Translations under genes and position numbers: made by a program
Notes under the pieces: model-generated
The model's input: only the letters and a program-made list of their open reading frames with translations
Told to the model about the DNA's origin: nothing
Databases searched by the model: none
Part shown: in pieces, positions 57,364 through 64,000 of the stretch
How the letters are laid out: each line of letters starts with the position of its first letter
Numbering within the stretch: position 1 is the stretch's first letter
Assembly (NCBI GenBank): GCA_009928665.1
Contig: SACF01000006.1
Location: forward strand, 1 to 64,000
Length of the DNA stretch: 64,000 bases
Origin: Alphaproteobacteria bacterium
GTDB lineage: Bacteria > Bacteroidota > Bacteroidia > Bacteroidales > FEN-979
Reading direction: 5' to 3'

Positions 57364-57795
57364 ATGTGCACCAATATCAAGTATAGCCTCATCGTAGCGC
57401 TACTTTTAGTTGCAGGAACAACCAATTCGCAAATTCTGTTTCAAAACGACTACACCGAGTCGGTTTATGTATCCTTTGCAAGATATGTAAACAACGGTAA
57501 TTCGGGATTTTGGGTAACACAGGGTTGGTTCACCATAAACCGGGGCACTTATAAAAAAGCATTCGATGCGATTGGTCCCCACGACAGTATTGGCTATTTT
57601 GTAGTCACCCGGATCTCTGAAAAACCATTCCCGGGCACCAGGAAACTCCTGGTTCATCCGACTGACAAATTCATGATCAAAAACGCAGATCTGGAATCAG
57701 TAGCGGAAAAGAACAGCGACTATGAGTGGCGTTACTTTAGGCTTGTACGCTTGAAACCTGGTGAAACTAACGGAAAAATAAAATTCAAAGATTAA
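57364..57795 (+). CDS. Exported DUF1036-like protein
   Basis: A 143-residue protein with a signal peptide ending near TTNSQ (residues ~1-23) when started at ATG 57364; a TTG seven codons upstream overlaps the promoter. The mature part resembles DUF1036: FQNDYTESVYVSFARY, then GFWVTQGWFTINRGTYK, with the GW...G pattern of that family. The function of DUF1036 proteins is not established. It is followed by a 250-bp gap leading to secDF. Confidence 0.65.
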   Translation: MCTNIKYSLIVALLLVAGTTNSQILFQNDYTESVYVSFARYVNNGNSGFWVTQGWFTINRGTYKKAFDAIGPHDSIGYFVVTRISEKPFPGTRKLLVHPTDKFMIKNADLESVAEKNSDYEWRYFRLVRLKPGETNGKIKFKD

Positions 57796-57955
57796 ACCCT
57801 CACCGGAATGTTGTTTCACAATAAAACGCTCATGTTACCGGTGCCCTGAGCCGGATTCTAAATGCTTACACGCCCGCATAAAGATCGGGAGGTCACCCGC
57901 CGGTTCTACGTACCATACTGACAGGCTTTTTATTACAAATAAGAAAGTGTTAATT

Positions 57956-57993
57956 AAATTCATTGGTTATTTCCAATGAATTTTCTAATTTTG
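57956..57993 (+). promoter_or_regulatory. secDF promoter with overlapping inverted repeat
   Basis: TTG (57963-57965), a 20-nt spacer and TAATTTTG (57986-57993) form a promoter with both boxes, about 53 nt before the ATG at 58047. A perfect 11-bp inverted repeat, AAATTCATTGG/CCAATGAATTT (57956-57983, 6-bp spacer), covers the -33 box and most of the spacer, where a dimeric repressor could block polymerase. A following TTTTCTAATTTT run means it might instead terminate transcription from the upstream gene. Confidence 0.65.
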
Positions 57994-58046
57994 CACCCTC
58001 AAAAAAACAGGCATCCAGAAAACCAGTACATTAAAATTCAGAACTC

Positions 58047-61000
58047 ATGCAGAATAAAGGTGTTATTAAATTTTTCGCGATCACATTTGTCTTAGTATGT
58101 TTATTTCAGTTATCCTTTACGGTCATAAGCTACATCTACTCTGGAAAAGCTGAAGATTACGCCAATGCTCCCCAGGTGACTACTTTGGCGAAGGAGATGG
58201 CAAAAGGCGATCGGCTGATGGAAGAGTATTATTATGATTCTCTTGCAAAATCACGACTGGAATATTACAACGATTCAATGGCCAATGTGACCGTTTACAA
58301 TATCCTGTTGAAAAAGTACACCCTTAAAGATGTTCGGGAGCGTGAGATCAATCTGGGTCTTGACCTCAAAGGCGGTATGAACGTTACCATGGCTGTTTCG
58401 GTTCCCGATGTGATCCGGGCTTTATCGGGATATAACCAGGATCCGACTTTCAACAAGGCCATGCTTAACGCCATTGAAAAGGAAAAAACAAGCACTGCCG
58501 ATTTTGTTGATCTCTTTTATAAATCTTTTACCGAGCTTGATCCCAACGCCAAGCTGGCAGCCATTTTCAACACGGTAGAACTGAAAGATAAAATCAATTA
58601 CAACAGCAGCAATCAGGATGTTATCAAGGTGATCCGTGAAGAGAGCAATGCCGCCATCGACAGGACTTACAACATTCTAACCACCCGTATCGACCGTTTC
58701 GGCGTGGTACAGCCCAACATCCAAAAACTTCAGACTGCCGGCCGGATTTTGATCGAATTACCCGGCATCAAAGATCCGGATCGTGTACGGAAACTTTTAC
58801 AGGGAACTGCCCAGCTTGAATTCTGGGAAACGTACCAATTCCCTGATCTTCAGCCATTTTTTGGGGAGGCTAACAAAAAACTACCGGGGATTCTCCTGGC
58901 GGGTTCCGATTCTGTGGCAGCCGACAGCACCCTGAAAACGGATACTGCAGCAACAGCCAAAGCTATTGCATCAAAACAGGTATTGGCTGAGAAAAAGGAA
59001 GCTCCCAAACAGACAGCGACAGCAAAAGCGGATACTGGTAAAGCCGATACTTCAAAGGGTAATGCGCTGCTCAAACAGCTCGGGAAAGATACCTCTGCAG
59101 CCTCTGTTGCTGCCAAACAACAACAATCTTTTGAGGAGTACGCCAAGCTGAATCCGCTGTTCGCCTATCTTAACCCTGCTATTTACCAGGATAAAAACGG
59201 CCAGTATGTTGCGGGTCAGACCGCCATGGTCGGCCGGGCATTCATCAAGGACACCGCACGTGTTAACCACATGTTGCGTTTGACCAAGAATCTCTTCCCA
59301 AGAGACATGAAATTAGCCTGGACTGTCAAACCCAGGGATGAAGCAAAAGATGTACTTGAACTTGTCGCCCTGAAAATTACCTCCCGTGACGGCAGCCCAG
59401 CCCTTGGCGGCGACGTAATAACCAATGCCCGTCAGGATTATGATCAGAACGGCCGTGTGGAAGTCTCTATGTCGATGAACTCTGAAGGCGCCAGAATCTG
59501 GAAAAGACTTACAGGTGAGAATATCGGAAAACAGATCGCCATCGTACTCGATGGTTATGTTTACAGCTACCCGAATGTCAACGGCGAAATTCCCAATGGA
59601 ATGTCGTCTATAACCGGAGGCAACATGACGGTTGAAGAAGCCCAGGACCTGGCCAACATTCTTAAAGCAGGAAAACTTCCTGCACCTGCGCGCATCGTTG
59701 CCGAAGAAATCGTTGGGCCTTCACTCGGTCAGGAATCTATTAACGCCGGTTTGCTTTCATTTATCATCGCCTTCATCGGTGTGCTGCTTTACATGTCGCT
59801 TTACTATAACCGTGCAGGACACGTTGCCGACATTGCGCTCTTTGCAAATGTATTTTTCCTCTTTGGTGTAATGGCTTCTATCGGGGCAGTTCTAACCCTT
59901 CCGGGTATCGCCGGTATTGTTCTTACGCTGGCCATGGCAGTCGACTCCAACGTTATCATCTATGAGCGTATGCGAGAGGAAATCAGGGCCGGAAAAGGAA
60001 TGCGACTGGTTGTTAAAGATGGTTTCAGGCACGCCCTTTCAGCAATTATCGACGGTCACGTCACCACCATCCTGACCGGTATCGTCCTTTACATTTTTGG
60101 TTCGGGTCCGGTTCAGGGATTTGCCACAACCCTCGTGTTGGGTCTCCTTCTCTCCCTCTTCTCTTCCATCTTCATCGCACGACTGGTATTTGAATGGATG
60201 CTTGACCGCGACATGCATATCACCACGGGGAATCGTTTCACCATGGATTTACTCCATAACACAAAGTTCAATTTCATCGGACTCCGGAAAAAAATGTACA
60301 TTTTCTCTCTGGCACTGTTGATTCCCGGTGTCTTCAGTATTTTCTTCAGGGGACTCGACCCGGGTCTTGATTTTACGGGTGGCCGCAGTTTCGTTGTCCG
60401 TTTCGACCAGAATGTATCTACCAACCACATCAGGGAATCTTTGCGTAATCAGTTTGGCGAATCGCCCGAAGTAAAAACTTTCGGCCCTAACAACCAGGTT
60501 AAGATAACAACCAAATACCTGATCAGCGAACGCGACCAGAAGGCTGACTCCCTGGTTGATGTGAAATTATATGAAGGAGTGAAATCGTTTTACAAAGCTC
60601 CTTTATCCTACGCCGATTTCAAATCGAACGATGCAGGAAAAGTGATTGGTCAGCTAAGTTCACAGCGGGTTGACCCGACTATCAGTTATGCGTTAATCTG
60701 GAAAGCATTCATGGCCGTTATGTTCTCTCTGATCATCATCTTTATTTATATTGCAATTCGGTTTAAAAACTGGCAGTTCGGACTTGGAGGTGTCATTGCC
60801 TTATTCCACGACTCTCTGATCATCATCAGCCTCTTCTCTATCTTCCATGGTATTTTACCCTTCGGCATGGAGGTGGATCAGCATTTTATCGCCGCCATTC
60901 TCACCATCATCGGGTATTCCATCATGGACACCGTTATCATCTTTGACAGGATCCGTGAGTACCGGGCCTTGTATCCGAAGCGTGATCTTGCAATCAATAT

Positions 61001-61250
61001 CAACGGGGCCATCAACAGCACCCTGGGCCGAACGATCAACACATCCGGCGTCACCCTAGTTACCCTGATCATTATCTTCATATTTGGTGGTGAAGTGCTC
61101 CGGGGATTCACCTTCGCACTAACGGCCGGTGTCATTATCGGTACCTACTCCTCGGTGTTCGTTGCGACTCCTATCTCTTATGACATCCTGAACTGGCAGA
61201 AAAAACGCCGTGAAAAGAAAGAATTATCCGAAAAAACGAAGGGAAAATAA
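58047..61250 (+). CDS. secDF: Fused protein translocase SecD-SecF
   Basis: A 1067-residue fusion of SecD and SecF, proton-driven accessory subunits of the Sec channel that pull substrates across the inner membrane. The SecD half has one N-terminal helix, GLDLKGGMNV (D1), a large periplasmic domain and five helices with VLTLAMAVDSNVIIYERMREE. The SecF half begins LDPGLDFTGGRS and repeats the helix set with IGYSIMDTVIIFDRIRE. An Ala/Lys/Thr-rich low-complexity insertion sits near residues 290-375 of the SecD periplasmic region. Ends at a strong terminator. Confidence 0.96.
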   Translation: MQNKGVIKFFAITFVLVCLFQLSFTVISYIYSGKAEDYANAPQVTTLAKEMAKGDRLMEEYYYDSLAKSRLEYYNDSMANVTVYNILLKKYTLKDVREREINLGLDLKGGMNVTMAVSVPDVIRALSGYNQDPTFNKAMLNAIEKEKTSTADFVDLFYKSFTELDPNAKLAAIFNTVELKDKINYNSSNQDVIKVIREESNAAIDRTYNILTTRIDRFGVVQPNIQKLQTAGRILIELPGIKDPDRVRKLLQGTAQLEFWETYQFPDLQPFFGEANKKLPGILLAGSDSVAADSTLKTDTAATAKAIASKQVLAEKKEAPKQTATAKADTGKADTSKGNALLKQLGKDTSAASVAAKQQQSFEEYAKLNPLFAYLNPAIYQDKNGQYVAGQTAMVGRAFIKDTARVNHMLRLTKNLFPRDMKLAWTVKPRDEAKDVLELVALKITSRDGSPALGGDVITNARQDYDQNGRVEVSMSMNSEGARIWKRLTGENIGKQIAIVLDGYVYSYPNVNGEIPNGMSSITGGNMTVEEAQDLANILKAGKLPAPARIVAEEIVGPSLGQESINAGLLSFIIAFIGVLLYMSLYYNRAGHVADIALFANVFFLFGVMASIGAVLTLPGIAGIVLTLAMAVDSNVIIYERMREEIRAGKGMRLVVKDGFRHALSAIIDGHVTTILTGIVLYIFGSGPVQGFATTLVLGLLLSLFSSIFIARLVFEWMLDRDMHITTGNRFTMDLLHNTKFNFIGLRKKMYIFSLALLIPGVFSIFFRGLDPGLDFTGGRSFVVRFDQNVSTNHIRESLRNQFGESPEVKTFGPNNQVKITTKYLISERDQKADSLVDVKLYEGVKSFYKAPLSYADFKSNDAGKVIGQLSSQRVDPTISYALIWKAFMAVMFSLIIIFIYIAIRFKNWQFGLGGVIALFHDSLIIISLFSIFHGILPFGMEVDQHFIAAILTIIGYSIMDTVIIFDRIREYRALYPKRDLAININGAINSTLGRTINTSGVTLVTLIIIFIFGGEVLRGFTFALTAGVIIGTYSSVFVATPISYDILNWQKKRREKKELSEKTKGK

Positions 61251-61271
61251 ACTCTTTTCCTAATCCTATTT

Positions 61272-61310
61272 GAACCCTGCCGGCCGCTCTTCTGTCAGGG
61301 TTCTTTTTTT
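61272..61310 (+). terminator. Terminator after secDF
   Basis: A perfect 8-bp stem GAACCCTG/CAGGGTTC (61272-61279 and 61296-61303) with a 16-nt loop is followed by seven T residues. It starts 21 bp after the secDF stop. Confidence 0.9.
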
Positions 61311-61334
61311 ATCTTTTCACACCAGACTTTTATC

Positions 61335-61342
61335 TATCTTTG
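61335..61342 (+). promoter_or_regulatory. -7 promoter element for OmpA-family gene
   Basis: TATCTTTG matches TAnnTTTG; predicted start near 61349, 26 nt before the ATG at 61375. It rules out the longer frame beginning at 61270, which would lie inside the secDF terminator. No -33 TTG. Confidence 0.55.
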
Positions 61343-61374
61343 TACGTTATAATGCATATCCAATTGGCATAAAC

Positions 61375-63996
61375 ATGCGTCACACCAGGTTTCTTTTATT
61401 GCTTCTCGTACTGATTGCCTCGACCCAGATTCTTTTTGCTCAGAATAAACTGACACGGGCAGCCGATGAGGCATATTCAGATCAGATGTATTTATTGGCA
61501 CTTCAGAAATACCAGAAAGCATACTCCAGAGTTAAGAATAACAAAGCGGAACGTGACCGCATCTCTTACCGGATCGCCGAATGTTACCGCATGATGAACA
61601 ACACGAAAAAAGCTGAAACAGCTTATAAACGGCTCATCACGAACCCCAGGTATCTTAAAAGTGATCCTAAAGTGCTCCTTTCTTATGCCAACATGCTAAA
61701 AGCAAATGGCAATTATGATGAAGCAATTAAGCAATATAAAGCCTATAAGGAACTCGTGCCATCTGATAAATCGGTCGATGCTTTTGTTGAGAGTTGTTTA
61801 CAAGCGAAAGAATGGATTGCCAATCCAACCAAGTATGATGTAAAATGGCAAAAATTGCTTAACACGAAAGAGGATGATTTTGCTGCTGCCTATGCCGATA
61901 AAAAGTTTAATTCGATTATCTTCACATCCGACCGTAACGGAGCCAAAGGAAGAGACGTCGACAACTGGACGGGGTTGGGTTTTTCTGATTTCTTTTTCAG
62001 TAGAATAGATAAAAAAGGGGACTGGAGCAAGCCTGTAATTGCTGACGGAGGCGGAATGATCAACTCCAAAGCCAATGACGGGGTTGGCCAGTTCAATCAA
62101 CGCTTTTCGTCATTTTATTTCACCCGGTGCTGGAATGATCCGAGAAGGAAAAACGGGTGTGCCATTTTTAAAGTAAGCCGTCAGGGAGGAGTCAATTGGT
62201 CAGAACCTGAAATTGTTGATTTGGGAGGAGATTCCTCAACGGTCGTTGGGCATCCCTCCATTTCATCCGACGAATCCATCTATTTTTCTGCAGATTTACC
62301 CGGCGGATATGGAGGAAAAGACATCTGGGTCGTAAAAAAGGATAAAAAGACCGGGAAATATCTGAAAAAAAATCTGGGCCCCGAAATTAATTCGCCGGGC
62401 GATGAACTGTTCCCTTTCATCCGGAATGACAGTATTCTCTATTTTGCATCAAACGGTCACCCGGGAATGGGTGGCCTCGATATTTTTGTCTCTACTTTTT
62501 CCAAAACCGGAGTTAGTCCCAAATATCAGTGGGGAAGTACCTCCGGGAAACAGCAACTTTCATCGATCAGCGGCGCAACCAGCTATCAATGGCACAGTAC
62601 CGGAACCGAACAGCCATTATCCACTGTAAGCGGGGCCACTTCACAGGCATACCAAGCCCCGGCAATACCGGCACAACCCGGGTGGACCACCCCGGAAAAC
62701 ATGCGTTACCCGATCAATTCAGCAGCCGATGATTTTGCGATCGTTTTCAATGGTGATGAATCGGAACAGGGTCTCTTCTCTTCAAACCGCCCGGGAGGAA
62801 AAGGACGTGATGACATCTATTCCTTCGTCGTTCCTCCGGTGTACTTCACCCTCGAAGGCACCATCACCGATGATCGCACCCTTCAGCCTGTTGCCGGTGC
62901 AAAAGTACAGATTATCGGCACAAACGGGCGGGAGCTTGAAGACCTGACAGATGACAAAGGACATTACGGTTTTAATAAAATGCAGATTGCCGCAAATACC
63001 ACCTATGATATCCTTGTCACCCGAAAGGAGTACTTTAATGAAAAGGGACGGGAGACCACGGTAGGTCTTGAAAAAAGCAAAGATCTTGTCCGGAATTTCA
63101 TTCTCAGGCCCATTCCGAAAAAACCTGTCGTACTTCCCGACATTCTTTACGATCTGGCTAAATGGGATTTGAAGCCGCAGTACCGCGATTCTCTTCAAGG
63201 CCTGATCGAGACCCTCGATGCAAATGAAAACCTGGTTATCGAACTGGCATCCCACACCGACTCCCGTGACATTGATGAAAGGAATGATATCCTCTCCCAA
63301 CGGCGCGCCCAAAGTGTTGTCGATTACCTTATTACCAGGGGAATTGACCCGGAACGGCTGGTTGCCAGAGGGTATGGTGAACGGGTGCCGCGTACCCTTA
63401 CCAAAGATATCACCCGTGAGGGTTATGTATTCAAGTCAGGAACAATCCTTACAGATTCGATTATCGGTCTTTTACCTACAACTGCACTTAAAGAAGCTGC
63501 ACATCAATTGAACAGAAGGACTGAATTCTCCATTCTCAGAAATGATTACATCCCGAAAACAAAAATTTCTAAGACAACAACGACAAAAATCGAACTCGTA
63601 GTCAAGCCTGAGGAGAATAATGTGTCTGTAAAAAAGACCAAGGAGGGATATTTTGAAGGAACCGGTTATATCAATGGTATTACCACTACATTTAACCTGG
63701 ATTCCAAAGAAAAATCGGTATATATCTCCCCGGCTGTCACCCTCAAATTACTGAAGGACGGGGTCATCGATAAATCAAGTTTCGAGGGTGATCCCACAAA
63801 AATACTCGGAGAAGGTACGGTAGCCGACAAAGCCGTGGTAACACTGAAGGAAGTCCGAATTGGTAAAAACACGGTCAAAGAATTGAAAGCAACGGTCAAT
63901 AAAAAGATCACTACACTCCAGTTTGGTGATAACACGTTGAAAATGTTCGGCGCTTTCAGCATCGATGAAACCAACGGAGAGATAATTTTCGAATGA
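61375..63996 (+). CDS. PorE-like OmpA-family protein with degenerate retropepsin-like C-terminal tail
   Basis: An 873-residue exported protein; signal peptide MRHTRFLLLLLVLIASTQILFAQ (in part). It contains TPR-like helices (about 25-145), PD40 beta-propeller repeats (about 165-480) interrupted by two 20-residue repeats (residues ~384-423), a carboxypeptidase-regulatory/CNA-B-like beta domain (about 497-580), and an OmpA peptidoglycan-binding domain (about 590-730) with ELASHTDSRD and NDILSQRRAQSVVDYL. TPR-PD40-CRD-OmpA is the layout of PorE of the type IX secretion system. After OmpA a further ~125 residues resemble retropepsin-like aspartic proteases (EGTGYINGITTTFNLDS..., then VTLKEVRIG and FGAFSID), with catalytic DTG replaced by DSK at Asp776. 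The protease resemblance is my reading of the pattern, not a search result. The gene is complete, ending 4 bp before the window edge. Confidence 0.82.
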   Translation: MRHTRFLLLLLVLIASTQILFAQNKLTRAADEAYSDQMYLLALQKYQKAYSRVKNNKAERDRISYRIAECYRMMNNTKKAETAYKRLITNPRYLKSDPKVLLSYANMLKANGNYDEAIKQYKAYKELVPSDKSVDAFVESCLQAKEWIANPTKYDVKWQKLLNTKEDDFAAAYADKKFNSIIFTSDRNGAKGRDVDNWTGLGFSDFFFSRIDKKGDWSKPVIADGGGMINSKANDGVGQFNQRFSSFYFTRCWNDPRRKNGCAIFKVSRQGGVNWSEPEIVDLGGDSSTVVGHPSISSDESIYFSADLPGGYGGKDIWVVKKDKKTGKYLKKNLGPEINSPGDELFPFIRNDSILYFASNGHPGMGGLDIFVSTFSKTGVSPKYQWGSTSGKQQLSSISGATSYQWHSTGTEQPLSTVSGATSQAYQAPAIPAQPGWTTPENMRYPINSAADDFAIVFNGDESEQGLFSSNRPGGKGRDDIYSFVVPPVYFTLEGTITDDRTLQPVAGAKVQIIGTNGRELEDLTDDKGHYGFNKMQIAANTTYDILVTRKEYFNEKGRETTVGLEKSKDLVRNFILRPIPKKPVVLPDILYDLAKWDLKPQYRDSLQGLIETLDANENLVIELASHTDSRDIDERNDILSQRRAQSVVDYLITRGIDPERLVARGYGERVPRTLTKDITREGYVFKSGTILTDSIIGLLPTTALKEAAHQLNRRTEFSILRNDYIPKTKISKTTTTKIELVVKPEENNVSVKKTKEGYFEGTGYINGITTTFNLDSKEKSVYISPAVTLKLLKDGVIDKSSFEGDPTKILGEGTVADKAVVTLKEVRIGKNTVKELKATVNKKITTLQFGDNTLKMFGAFSIDETNGEIIFE

Positions 63997-64000
63997 CCTC

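Noticed and set aside
57860..57935. tRNA-like GC-rich segment before secDF
   Set aside because: No acceptor stem and the T-loop lacks the TTCRA pattern; no clear fold or function.

Overview
The window comes from a member of the Bacteroidota, probably a Bacteroidales-like lineage, although order and genus cannot be fixed from sequence alone. The evidence is as follows. Upstream regions repeatedly carry the TAnnTTTG -7 element typical of this phylum, in three cases with a TTG at -33 spaced 19-20 nt away, and Shine-Dalgarno sequences are generally absent. Several families are Bacteroidota-typical: DUF4290 next to murA, a fused SecDF, a PorE-like OmpA protein, LruC and FISUMP lipoproteins, and the short-type arginine decarboxylase paired with a deoxyhypusine-synthase-like protein. 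The strA/S10/spc/alpha clusters are merged with no tuf and no adk between them.

Layout. (1) 1-10 kb: tRNA-Gly(CCC) and an Uup-like ABC-F ATPase on the minus strand, then a plus-strand run of a membrane methyltransferase, a PAS/GAF hybrid histidine kinase, an S9 peptidase lipoprotein and a sirtuin. (2) 8.5-12 kb, minus: a surface-glycan group (Gfo/Idh/MocA oxidoreductase, lipoprotein, polyprenyl-phosphate sugar transferase). (3) 12-20 kb: pcm, a CcmF-like haem lyase component, an MTA phosphorylase, a TPR protein, a barrel-SPOR outer-membrane protein and enolase. (4) 20-38 kb, minus: one uninterrupted run of 33 translation/secretion genes from rpsL to rplQ, with a consensus promoter in front and a strong terminator behind; rpmJ, infA, rpmD, rpsN and rpsL starts were set by hand. 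(5) 38.2-38.4 kb: a candidate structured small RNA with its own consensus promoter and terminator, immediately upstream of the rpsL promoter. (6) 38.5-45.2 kb, minus: a TylF-like methyltransferase and three large lipoproteins. Two lipoproteins share an N-terminal module of about 300 residues; one of these ends in what looks like a Cys-Gln thioester domain, the other in a FISUMP domain. The third is an LruC protein. (7) 45.5-54 kb, plus: pcrA/uvrD helicase, DUF4290, murA (active-site Cys replaced by Asp), grpE, dnaJ and an ABC-2 exporter pair. (8) 54-56.5 kb, minus: arginine decarboxylase and the deoxyhypusine-synthase-like enzyme, i.e. polyamine metabolism. (9) 56.7-64 kb, plus: a HEAT-like protein, a DUF1036 protein, secDF and a PorE-like OmpA protein with an unusual C-terminal tail resembling an inactive retropepsin.

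Most of the window is housekeeping. The parts that most deserve follow-up are the small RNA upstream of rpsL, the thioester-domain lipoprotein and its shared novel module, the degenerate retropepsin-like tail on the OmpA protein, and the polyamine pair with a long structured leader. No CRISPR array, insertion sequence, prophage or defence system was seen.
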